This document shows positions 1 through 7,049 of a stretch of 64,000 nucleotides of DNA, piece after piece. The translations under genes and the position numbers were made by a program. The DNA is from Falsibacillus albus (GTDB lineage Bacteria; Bacillota; Bacilli; Bacillales; DSM-25281). The stretch lies in assembly GCF_003668575.1 (NCBI RefSeq), contig NZ_RCVZ01000001.1, positions 62,001 to 126,000 of the forward strand. The letters run 5' to 3'. The stretch's first letter is position 1. The number at the start of each line of letters is the position of its first letter. The notes under the pieces are model-generated. The model was given only the letters and a program-made list of their open reading frames with translations, was not told the DNA's origin and did not search any database.

Positions 1-171
1 GAAGGGAAATTCCATCAAGTGAAGCGGATGTTTGAAGCGGTAGGGAAGAATGTCATTTATTTAAAGCGGCTTTCCATGGGACCGTTGGAGCTGGATGAAA
101 CCCTTGAACTGGGGGAATACAGGGAATTGACCGAAGAAGAAATCGATTTGCTGAAAAATAATCGATCCTGA
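1..171 (+). CDS. ytzG: 16S rRNA pseudouridine synthase, RsuA family, 3' end only
   Basis: Only the last 56 codons are in the window. The reading frame opens at base 1 with [15 protein letters not shown], the conserved C-terminal motif of RsuA/RluB-type pseudouridine synthases, and runs to TGA at 169-171. Family members isomerise one uridine in rRNA; the small-subunit type modifies 16S position 516 (E. coli numbering). In B. subtilis ytzG lies just upstream of pepV, which fits this place. The catalytic Asp and the N-terminal S4 domain are outside the window, so the exact target cannot be judged. Confidence 0.85.
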   Translation, partial: EGKFHQVKRMFEAVGKNVIYLKRLSMGPLELDETLELGEYRELTEEEIDLLKNNRS

Positions 172-184
172 ACCAATAACCAAT

Positions 185-235
185 AAAGGGGCTGACCCAA
201 ACGTGCACGGCACGTGTTAGGGTCAGCCCCTTTTT
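185..235. terminator. Bidirectional rho-independent terminator between ytzG and ytzE
   Basis: A long inverted repeat (AAAGGGGCTGACCC paired with GGGTCAGCCCCTTT, loop about 23 nt that itself pairs through GTGC/GCAC) is followed by T5 on the + strand and preceded by an A-run that serves the - strand. It sits between the converging ends of ytzG and ytzE. Confidence 0.9.
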
Positions 236-257
236 AATGCATTGTTGTTTTAATTAA

Positions 258-479
258 TTATGATGACATCTTAACTCGTTTCTCAGTGGTTGACCATTTT
301 CCTCTACTTGGACTCTCGACTAAATCATTATATTCTAATACATTTAAGTCTCTTTGAATAGTTCGAGGTGTGATGCCGAATTCGTCTACCAAATCTTGAG
401 TAGACACAGTACCATGTTCCTTGATGAACATGTAGACTGATTTAATCCGGGTTAACATACGGTTTGTTGAAGGTTTCAA
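258..479 (-). CDS. ytzE: DeoR-type helix-turn-helix regulator, YtzE
   Basis: This 73-residue protein is almost only a DeoR-family winged helix: residues about 10-62 carry VSTQDLVDEFGITPRTIQRD, the recognition-helix signature, then a wing around SPSRGKW. It has no sugar-phosphate sensor domain, so it is a DNA-binding domain alone, as in B. subtilis YtzE. The start is TTG at 479-477. The stop codon of a small upstream ORF (628-476) overlaps this TTG, which suggests translational coupling. Its target is unknown. It converges on ytzG through a shared terminator. Confidence 0.85.
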   Translation of the reverse strand: MKPSTNRMLTRIKSVYMFIKEHGTVSTQDLVDEFGITPRTIQRDLNVLEYNDLVESPSRGKWSTTEKRVKMSS

Positions 480-628
480 AAAACCACTCCCTCATCTTTT
501 TTCACAATGGCAAAGATTATGGACGGCTTCCTCATAAAAGGAATGACTTCAAACACCTTGTTAATATGATCTTCCGAGCAGACAACTCCTTTACTAATGA
601 CGATTTTTTCATCTAAGATGTCAGACAC
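476..628 (-). CDS. Candidate 50-residue ORF coupled to ytzE
   Basis: Reading the minus strand from GTG at 628 gives 50 codons beginning MSDILDEKIVISKGVVC and ending IVKKDEGVVF, then TGA at 478-476. That TGA overlaps the TTG start of ytzE by two bases, the usual geometry of coupled genes. An in-frame TAG directly precedes the GTG, so the ORF cannot extend upstream. A purine-rich GGGG lies about 10 nt before the GTG. The composition (hydrophobic alternating with K/E, a balanced set of residues) looks protein-like rather than random, but I recognise no family. It could be a leader that sets ytzE translation or a small protein. Confidence 0.45.
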   Translation of the reverse strand: MSDILDEKIVISKGVVCSEDHINKVFEVIPFMRKPSIIFAIVKKDEGVVF

Positions 629-939
629 CTATATTGTACCCCTATACCTACTAAATATCTATAAAAAAACGGAATTTTACAATAAATTAATGATTTTCCT
701 CAATCATCCTCCTTTGACAATCCTGTTAGTTCATTCTTATGTACTAGAACAACCGAAATATGTCCCAGACTTATATTTATCCGTTTAACGGCATCATGAA
801 ACGCGATATAATCAATTAGAGTGAATTGGCGGGAAAGGAAGAAAATTCTTTTCCATTGTTAAGATTGTAAATCAATTTTTATTCGTAGTAACATACTAAA
901 AAGAGAGAATCAATAGCAGCTAGGAAAGGAGCATTTGAT
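629..939. other. Intergenic region upstream of pepV
   Basis: About 310 AT-rich bases between the small ORF and pepV. A 63-codon plus-strand ORF (597-788) overlaps it, but it has no ribosome binding site and an atypical composition, so I treat it as chance. The pepV promoter must lie here, but I see no hexamer pair convincing enough to name. Confidence 0.5.
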
Positions 940-2355
940 ATGACGACAATCAATTGGATGGAAGAAGTTGAAAAAAGGAAGGAAGATTTGCTTCAAGACC
1001 TTCAAAAATTTCTTCAGATCAAAAGCGTTTTGGATGAGGAGGACACCTCTGAAAATGCACCGTTTGGAGAAGGCGTGAAAGAGGCGCTGGATTATTTATT
1101 GAATCTCGGTGAAAAAGACGGCTTTACCGGTAAGAACGTGGATGGCTATGGAGGACATCTTGAAATGGGAGCAGGCGAGGAATTGCTTGGGATCCTTTGT
1201 CATGTAGATGTCGTACCGGAAGGGGATGGCTGGTCATTTGACCCATTCGGTGGAGAAATCAGCGATGGGAAAATTTATGCCCGCGGTGCGATCGACGATA
1301 AGGGGCCGACGATGGCTGCCTACTATGCCATGAAAATTGTGAAGGAGCTTGGCCTTCCGCTTAACAAAAGGATTCGGATGATCATTGGCGCAGATGAAGA
1401 GAGTGATTGGCGCTGTGTGGATCATTATTTCAAAAAAGAGGAAATGCCTTCAATGGGATTTGCACCAGATGCTGATTTCCCGATTATCTATGCAGAAAAA
1501 GGCATTGCAGATTATGATTTGGTTTGCAAACCAAGCTATGAACAAACAGATGAGAAGATCTTTGTCCGGTCTTTCCATTCCGGCAGAAGGTACAATATGG
1601 TTCCCGACTTTGCAAAAGCGATACTGGTTGTTCAGGGCGATCATACGGAGGTATTGCAGGAATTTGATCAATACATAGCCAAATGGGAGCTGGAAGGAAA
1701 TTATTATGTTGACAACGGAGAGCTCTATCTCGAAGTGAAGGGGCAGTCCGTCCACGGCATGGAACCCGATCTTGGAAAAAACGCCGGGATCTTTTTGGCT
1801 GGTTTCCTTTCAGAATTTGAATTAGATAAAAATTCGAATACGTTCATACAATTCATCAAGAAGAATTTCTTCCAGGACTCGAGAGGAAGGGCATTGGAAG
1901 TTCTATATCGCGACGACATCACTGGAGATCTGACAATCAATGTCGGAAAGCTCCATTACGAAGCGAATGAAGGAGGAAGGCTCGGTCTCAACATGAGATA
2001 TCCGGTGACGTTCGATCTGGACAAAGAGAAAGAAGCATTGTGGAGCCGTGTTCACAACGAAGGGTTCGATGTGGAAAATTTCACAGATTCCAAGCCGCAT
2101 CATGTGGATGAAAAGGATCCGCTCATTCAAACATTGAAAAAGGTGTATGAAGAGCAGACGGGGGAAAAGGGCGAGTTGATCAGCATCGGAGGCGGGACAT
2201 ATGCCCGTTCGTTGAAGTCAGGAGTAGCATTCGGCCCATTATTCCCGGGAAGGCCGGACGTGGCCCATCAAAAAGATGAATATATGATTTTGGAGGATTT
2301 ATTCAAGGCGACTGCCATTTATGCGCAGGCGATCTATGAATTGGCAAACAAATAA
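940..2355 (+). CDS. pepV: Dipeptidase PepV, M20 metallopeptidase
   Basis: The 471-residue protein matches the PepV family (about 460-470 aa), cytoplasmic zinc dipeptidases that finish peptide degradation. Metal-site motifs are visible in order: LCHVDVVPEGDGW near residues 86-98, the bridging Asp in YARGAIDDKGP, GADEESDWRC near 150 with the catalytic Glu, and FAPDADFPIIYAEKG. A lid/dimerisation domain lies between about 190 and 380. The start is supported by AGGAAAGGAGC 6-8 nt upstream. dat follows after 22 bp, giving the conserved pepV-dat pair, which joins peptide turnover to D-alanine supply. Confidence 0.95.
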   Translation: MTTINWMEEVEKRKEDLLQDLQKFLQIKSVLDEEDTSENAPFGEGVKEALDYLLNLGEKDGFTGKNVDGYGGHLEMGAGEELLGILCHVDVVPEGDGWSFDPFGGEISDGKIYARGAIDDKGPTMAAYYAMKIVKELGLPLNKRIRMIIGADEESDWRCVDHYFKKEEMPSMGFAPDADFPIIYAEKGIADYDLVCKPSYEQTDEKIFVRSFHSGRRYNMVPDFAKAILVVQGDHTEVLQEFDQYIAKWELEGNYYVDNGELYLEVKGQSVHGMEPDLGKNAGIFLAGFLSEFELDKNSNTFIQFIKKNFFQDSRGRALEVLYRDDITGDLTINVGKLHYEANEGGRLGLNMRYPVTFDLDKEKEALWSRVHNEGFDVENFTDSKPHHVDEKDPLIQTLKKVYEEQTGEKGELISIGGGTYARSLKSGVAFGPLFPGRPDVAHQKDEYMILEDLFKATAIYAQAIYELANK

Positions 2356-2377
2356 AGAACTATTTGGAGGGAAAAGC

Positions 2378-3235
2378 ATGGAGAAGATCATTGTAAATGG
2401 GGAAATGCTTGAGCGTAATGGTTTTTATGTCGATATTGAAGACAGAGGCTACCAATTCGGGGACGGAATTTATGAAGTCATCCGGGTGTATGAGGGAAGA
2501 ATGTATACGCAGGAAGAGCATCTGAATAGGCTGTATGAGAGCGCCGGGAAAATCGGGCTCAACATCTCTTATACGAAGGAAGAATTGACAGACCATTTAG
2601 AGAAATTGATTCAAAGTAATCAGCTAGACACAGGGATCATCTACATGCAATTCACGAGAGGTGCATCTCCACGCCAGCACGCATTTCCTGTGGAGCCTGT
2701 GCCTGCTTCATATGTCGCTTATACGAAAGTGATGGCGAGGCCGGAAGTATTCATGAAAGAGGGTGTCAAAGGGCATTTAGTGGAAGACATCCGCTGGCTG
2801 CGCTGCGATATTAAGAGTTTGAACCTGCTAGGCAACATCATGGCGAAGCAAAGTGCTTCGGAAGCAGGCTGCTTTGAAGCGATTCAGCACCGTGGTGAAA
2901 CAGTGACAGAAGGGTCCTCTTCAAATGTCTTTATAGTCAAGGAAGGGGCAGTCATTACTCATCCGGCCACGAACCTGATCCTTAATGGCATCACACGGCA
3001 GGAAATACAAAAGCTTTGTTCGGAGAGTGGCATTGTTTTTGAAGAAAGGGAATTCACTGTTACCAACTTGATGGCTGCTGATGAAGTCTTCATCGCGAGC
3101 ACAACCTCGGAGGTCATGCCGATCGTAGAAATAGATAATACCGTGATTGGCGATGGCAAACCGGGACAAGTGACAAAGCAGCTTCAAACATTGTTTTGGA
3201 ACAGGGTCGTGGAACGAGCGAAATTAGCCATTTAA
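2378..3235 (+). CDS. dat: D-alanine aminotransferase
   Basis: The 285-residue protein is a fold-type IV PLP aminotransferase that interconverts D-alanine/2-oxoglutarate and D-glutamate/pyruvate, feeding peptidoglycan precursors. Visible motifs are the N-terminal ERNGFYVDIEDRGYQFGDG, the PLP-lysine segment DIKSLNLLGNIMAKQ (Lys near residue 146), the conserved Glu/Gly motif EGSSSNVFIV, and the phosphate-binding TTSEVMPI near the C-terminus. An upstream in-frame start at 2321 would overlap pepV. The ATG at 2378 has TTGGAGGG at ideal spacing and gives the family's usual length, so I chose it. It forms an operon with pepV. Confidence 0.95.
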   Translation: MEKIIVNGEMLERNGFYVDIEDRGYQFGDGIYEVIRVYEGRMYTQEEHLNRLYESAGKIGLNISYTKEELTDHLEKLIQSNQLDTGIIYMQFTRGASPRQHAFPVEPVPASYVAYTKVMARPEVFMKEGVKGHLVEDIRWLRCDIKSLNLLGNIMAKQSASEAGCFEAIQHRGETVTEGSSSNVFIVKEGAVITHPATNLILNGITRQEIQKLCSESGIVFEEREFTVTNLMAADEVFIASTTSEVMPIVEIDNTVIGDGKPGQVTKQLQTLFWNRVVERAKLAI

Positions 3236-3274
3236 AGTTATATGAATAACAACAAACTTTACGAAAAAGGCTAT

Positions 3275-3323
3275 AAAAAAAGAGGCTGTTCCACTGCAAT
3301 GCAGCGGGAACAGCCTCTTTTTA
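3275..3323. terminator. Bidirectional terminator between dat and ytkP
   Basis: The stem AAGAGGCTGTTCC pairs with GGAACAGCCTCTT around a short loop, with an A-run before and T-run after, so it can end both dat (+) and ytkP (-). The segment just before it (about 3250-3268, ACAAACTTTACGAAAA) resembles the tail of the dispersed repeat seen at 43220-43236. Confidence 0.9.
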
Positions 3324-3357
3324 ATCGAAAGGATCATTTTCACTAACCAGGGCAGCA

Positions 3358-4287
3358 TCAGTAGCTGAACAAGTCACTGGATAAATAGCGTTCGCCTGTG
3401 TCACATGCGATGCAGACGACCACGGCATCTTTCGGAAGTGTTTTTGCCACCTCGATTGCGGCATAGCATGCAGCACCGGATGATGGACCGACCAGGATTC
3501 CTTCTTCACGCGCCATTCTCCGTGCTGTTTCATAAGCTTCTTCGTCTTTGATTTGATGAATTTTATCATATACATCCTGGTTTAGAATTTCAGGGATGAA
3601 ACCAGGACTTGTACCAACAAGTTTATGCTTTCCTGGCTTGCCGCCTGAAAGGACAGGGGAGCCGGCTGGTTCAACGACATGGACTTGAAGGTCATTATAT
3701 GCCTCTTTCAAGACTTCGCCTGTGCCCGTAATGGTTCCGCCTGTTCCTGCTGTTGCGACAAAAGCGGATAATGGTTTTCCAAGCTCCTTCATCGCATCGA
3801 TAATTTCCGATGCCGTTGTTTTTCTGTGTGCATCTGCGTTTGCATCATTTTCAAATTGCATCGGCATGAAGCTGTCTGGGATTTCGTCGCAGAGTTCTTT
3901 AGCCTTTGAAATCGCACCGGGCATTTTTTCATCCCCAGGTGTCAATACAACCTCCGCTCCATATGCTTTCAGCAAATTGATGCGCTCTTGTGTCATCGTA
4001 TCCGGCATGACCAGGATGGCTTTATATCCTCTCGCCGCTGCATTCATGGCAAGTCCGATCCCTGTATTTCCGCTTGTTGGCTCGATGATGGTCGATCCTT
4101 TTTTCAGTAATCCTGCTTTCTCTGCTTCGACGATCATGTTGAATGCAGCACGGTCTTTGACACTTTTGCTTGGGTTGTAAAATTCAAGCTTTACATATAT
4201 GTCCGCCCCGTCTTCGGGATTCAATCTGTTTAATTTGACTAATGGTGTTTCTCCGATTAAATCAGCAATGTTTCCGACTACTTTCAT
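3358..4287 (-). CDS. ytkP: Cysteine synthase-like PLP enzyme YtkP
   Basis: A 309-residue O-acetylserine sulfhydrylase-family protein (fold-type II PLP). The Schiff-base lysine lies in NPSKSVKDR; the substrate loop EPTSGNTGIGLA and the PLP-phosphate loop GTGGTITGTGEVLK are intact. The expected role is making cysteine from O-acetylserine and sulfide. B. subtilis YtkP is a CysK paralogue at the same place in the chromosome. The frame also has GTG (4296) and TTG (4293) codons. ATG at 4287 is favoured for its fit to CysK N-termini, with GAAAGGAAC about 10 nt upstream. No S-box or T-box is visible before it. Confidence 0.85.
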   Translation of the reverse strand: MKVVGNIADLIGETPLVKLNRLNPEDGADIYVKLEFYNPSKSVKDRAAFNMIVEAEKAGLLKKGSTIIEPTSGNTGIGLAMNAAARGYKAILVMPDTMTQERINLLKAYGAEVVLTPGDEKMPGAISKAKELCDEIPDSFMPMQFENDANADAHRKTTASEIIDAMKELGKPLSAFVATAGTGGTITGTGEVLKEAYNDLQVHVVEPAGSPVLSGGKPGKHKLVGTSPGFIPEILNQDVYDKIHQIKDEEAYETARRMAREEGILVGPSSGAACYAAIEVAKTLPKDAVVVCIACDTGERYLSSDLFSY

Positions 4288-4538
4288 CTTCAACACGTTC
4301 CTTTCCTTCTGGGTATTCTATTTTTATCTTACTCATTCTTAGTAATTCAATCAAATTATACGTATTTAGGTATTTTTGAAATTTAGTTTCCATCAATGTT
4401 ATCGACTGTGCGGTGAACTCTGCGGAATCTCACAATTTCCTCTCCAATCAACTCCTAAATGAATAATTTCACCCCAAAGATGTGTGAACGTCAGAAAATT
4501 TTGCTAAAATATATAGTAAAAGCTAAAGGACGAGATCA

Positions 4539-5105
4539 ATGAATAGACCGCATTTTTTTCTAGCGATTCCCCTGCCTCCCGAGAGCAAACAATTTTTAAA
4601 ACAATGGTCCAATAAATTATCGAATGAACTGCCTTTTAAAAAATGGGTTCATCCTGAAGATGTCCATATCACCCTGGCCTTTTTGGGGGTGGCTGATGAG
4701 CAGCGATTGGAGGCATTGAAAAAATCATTGGATTCTCTCATTCGTCATCACCCTGTTTTTTCATTGGCAATCGATCATTTAGGTGTGTTCGGGAGAAAGA
4801 CGGCACCCAGGATCTTTTGGGCTGGGGTTTCTGCACCGGACAATCTTTATTCACTTCAAGAGGTAGTGAAGGGCGCCGCTCTCTCTGCAGGATTCGAATT
4901 GGATGAGAAGCCCTTCAATCCCCACATCACTTTGGCAAGAAAATGGTCGGATTCAGCTGATTTTCCTGTATCGTTCTTAGAAGAACAGAGGGAAACATCC
5001 CATTTTCTCGTCGATCAGATTGTTTTATACGAAACCCACATGGACCGAGTGCCAAAATATGAAATAAAGGCATCATGGCAATTGGATCCTACACAACGAA
5101 AATGA
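4539..5105 (+). CDS. ytlP: RNA 2',3'-cyclic phosphodiesterase ThpR/LigT family
   Basis: The 188-residue protein belongs to the 2H phosphoesterase superfamily. Both catalytic HxTx motifs are present: HITLAFLG near residues 44-51 and HITLARK near residue 129, spaced as in LigT/ThpR enzymes (about 180 aa). These open 2',3'-cyclic phosphate ends of RNA, and some archaeal and bacterial members ligate tRNA halves. AAAGGACGA precedes the ATG. It begins a tightly packed run ytlP-ytlQ-ytlR-amyX (19 bp, then overlap, then 12 bp), so it is probably co-transcribed with genes of unrelated biochemistry. Confidence 0.88.
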   Translation: MNRPHFFLAIPLPPESKQFLKQWSNKLSNELPFKKWVHPEDVHITLAFLGVADEQRLEALKKSLDSLIRHHPVFSLAIDHLGVFGRKTAPRIFWAGVSAPDNLYSLQEVVKGAALSAGFELDEKPFNPHITLARKWSDSADFPVSFLEEQRETSHFLVDQIVLYETHMDRVPKYEIKASWQLDPTQRK

Positions 5106-5124
5106 CTGGGCAGGAGGAAGAAAA

Positions 5125-6123
5125 GTGGCGCAGCTAATCAAGCTCCAAGATTATATTTCCCGTTATGAAACGGATTTATATCGGTATCCGACACAATTTA
5201 TCAGGCTAAAAAAACAACAGTGGCAAAAAATCAAACTGGCGTGGGAAGCTGGAACTCTGCATCAAACGGCTTCCGCTGCTCAGTTTCAAGATATGAAGAT
5301 GATGATAGAAGGCAAGCCGGGCATTGTGAAAAAAATGAAAGGCATCTTTAAAAAAACTCCGGCAGATCTCCAGCAGAACAAGGTGGTGGATACTTCTGCA
5401 GAGGCTGGTGATGAAGGGGATTTTGATATACAGGTTGGTTCTGATGGATATCAGTCGATAACTTCCGAGGAAGAATTGAAGCAGTACTTTTTAGACCAGC
5501 TTCTCAACTTTCAATTAAAGTGGGGCACCTCCACAGTTTTTGAAAAGTCGCATATGGACCATAAATATAAACGGGATCCATTGCTTAAGTATTTCCTGCA
5601 GCGGTTTCCAGATTCTTTTCTCGTACTCTATGAACCTATTTTCATGGTGAAAAAAGCAAGGGTCGAAATGGAGATCATCCTCATTACACCGACGACGTTA
5701 TGGTGTTTGACGTTGTTGGAGCATAAAGCAGGGGATGTATTTATAGGATCCAAGGAACATTTTTGGGAAAAGCGCAGCGGCAAGGATTCTTCGAAAATAT
5801 TAAACCCGCTTATATCCATGAATAGGATGGAAAAAATCATTACAAACATCTTGCAAATACACGAAGTGGATATGCCGGTCAAAAAAGCTATTTTATCGAG
5901 GAACGGATTCATTGATTATCCAGCTGTTCCATATGGGATCGAGCTGATCGACAAAAAGAATTATGAAGAATGGTTTCAGCAGCTAAGAAATATGAGGTCG
6001 CCGATCAAGCATATCCAATTAAAGGCAGCCCAGGCGCTATTGGACTTTTCACATACAGTCGGATTTAAACGGTTGGAGTGGAAAGAAGAGCGTGAAGGGG
6101 ATTTGGAAGGATTCGATGAGTGA
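5125..6123 (+). CDS. ytlQ: NERD-like protein YtlQ of unknown function
   Basis: A 332-residue soluble protein corresponding to B. subtilis YtlQ. Residues about 1-130 are basic, then acidic and probably partly disordered. Residues about 150-240 resemble the nuclease-related (NERD) fold: a strand VEMEIILITPTTLWCLTLLEHKAG places E and ExK-like residues where restriction-type nucleases have their metal ligands, but the canonical Asp of the first strand is not obvious, so catalysis is doubtful. The start is GTG at 5125, preceded by GGAGGAAG. Its stop overlaps the start of ytlR by 4 bp, which implies coupled translation. No experimental role is known to me. Confidence 0.75.
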   Translation: MAQLIKLQDYISRYETDLYRYPTQFIRLKKQQWQKIKLAWEAGTLHQTASAAQFQDMKMMIEGKPGIVKKMKGIFKKTPADLQQNKVVDTSAEAGDEGDFDIQVGSDGYQSITSEEELKQYFLDQLLNFQLKWGTSTVFEKSHMDHKYKRDPLLKYFLQRFPDSFLVLYEPIFMVKKARVEMEIILITPTTLWCLTLLEHKAGDVFIGSKEHFWEKRSGKDSSKILNPLISMNRMEKIITNILQIHEVDMPVKKAILSRNGFIDYPAVPYGIELIDKKNYEEWFQQLRNMRSPIKHIQLKAAQALLDFSHTVGFKRLEWKEEREGDLEGFDE

Positions 6124-7037
6124 TGCATGTGCATTTTATTGTAAACCCAAAGGCGAAAAATGGATTAAGCAAAAAGATATGGAACGAGGTCAAAACAAAA
6201 CTGACGGGGCTGAATTATCAAGTTCATTTTACGGAGTTCCCCAAGCACGCGACGCAAATAGCTGAGCAAATCGGGTGTACAGCTACGAAGGAAACGATTC
6301 TCATCGTGGTCGGAGGAGATGGAACCATGAATGAAGTCATCAATGGGGCGATCCCATTCCCTCTCATCAGGATTGCATACATACCAGCTGGATCCGGTAA
6401 TGATTTTGCAAGGGGGTTTCATCTCCCGGCAACCCCTCAGGAGAGTACGGAACGGATCCTTACTGTTCTTGGCCAGAGCGGTACATATTATGATGCTGGA
6501 TATTTTCAAAATAAGGACACCCCTCATGGATACTTTGTTAATAGCATTGGAGCAGGTTTCGATGCGCAAATTTCATTGAGTGCCAATCGATCAATAATAA
6601 AGAAATGGTTAAATAAAGCTTCAATGGGGAACATGGTATATGCATTTTATTTAATCAAGGAATTGTTCACCTATAAGCCGGGCCTGTGTGAAATAAGCAT
6701 AGATGGGGAAAAATATCAATTCACAAAAACCTGGTTCATCACGATATCCAATCATCCTTACTATGGAGGAGGAATGAAGATTTCACCGACGGCTGATCCG
6801 GGGGATGGCAAATTGAACATTACTGTGGTGGACCGTTTGAGTAAATTAAAGCTTCTTGCCGTTTTTATTTCTGTTTTTTGGGGCGGCCATACACGCTTCA
6901 AGGAAGTGAAAACATTTCAAGGCGAAAAAATCGATATTGATTTCAAAGGTTTAATACCCGTTCATGCGGATGGTGAATATATTGGAAGTACACCAGTACA
7001 TATTGAAGTAAAGCCCAAAAGCTGGATAATTTTATAA
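6120..7037 (+). CDS. ytlR: Diacylglycerol kinase-family lipid kinase YtlR
   Basis: The 305-residue protein has the DAGK catalytic fold: HFIVNPKAKNG at the N-terminus, the nucleotide loop VVGGDGTMNEVINGA near residues 61-75, and PAGSGNDFARGF near residue 90. The C-terminal beta-sandwich ends with the family motif HADGEYIG. Such enzymes phosphorylate diacylglycerol or related lipids at the inner membrane face (compare DgkB and YegS). The frame starts GTG-ATG, and either codon could be used; GTG overlaps the ytlQ stop as GTGA. AmyX follows after 12 bp. Confidence 0.88.
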   Translation: MMHVHFIVNPKAKNGLSKKIWNEVKTKLTGLNYQVHFTEFPKHATQIAEQIGCTATKETILIVVGGDGTMNEVINGAIPFPLIRIAYIPAGSGNDFARGFHLPATPQESTERILTVLGQSGTYYDAGYFQNKDTPHGYFVNSIGAGFDAQISLSANRSIIKKWLNKASMGNMVYAFYLIKELFTYKPGLCEISIDGEKYQFTKTWFITISNHPYYGGGMKISPTADPGDGKLNITVVDRLSKLKLLAVFISVFWGGHTRFKEVKTFQGEKIDIDFKGLIPVHADGEYIGSTPVHIEVKPKSWIIL

Positions 7038-7049
7038 GAAGGTGTAGAC

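Noticed and set aside
597-788. 63-codon plus-strand ORF upstream of pepV
   Set aside because: No ribosome binding site, AT-driven composition, and it overlaps the better supported minus-strand small ORF.
3722-4180. 152-codon ORF antisense to ytkP
   Set aside because: Shadow of the coding frame of a clear PLP enzyme; Ser/Ala/Pro-rich composition and no start signal.
4288-4538. S-box or T-box before the cysteine-synthase homologue
   Set aside because: No SAM-riboswitch core, T-box sequence or terminator is present between ytkP and ytlP.
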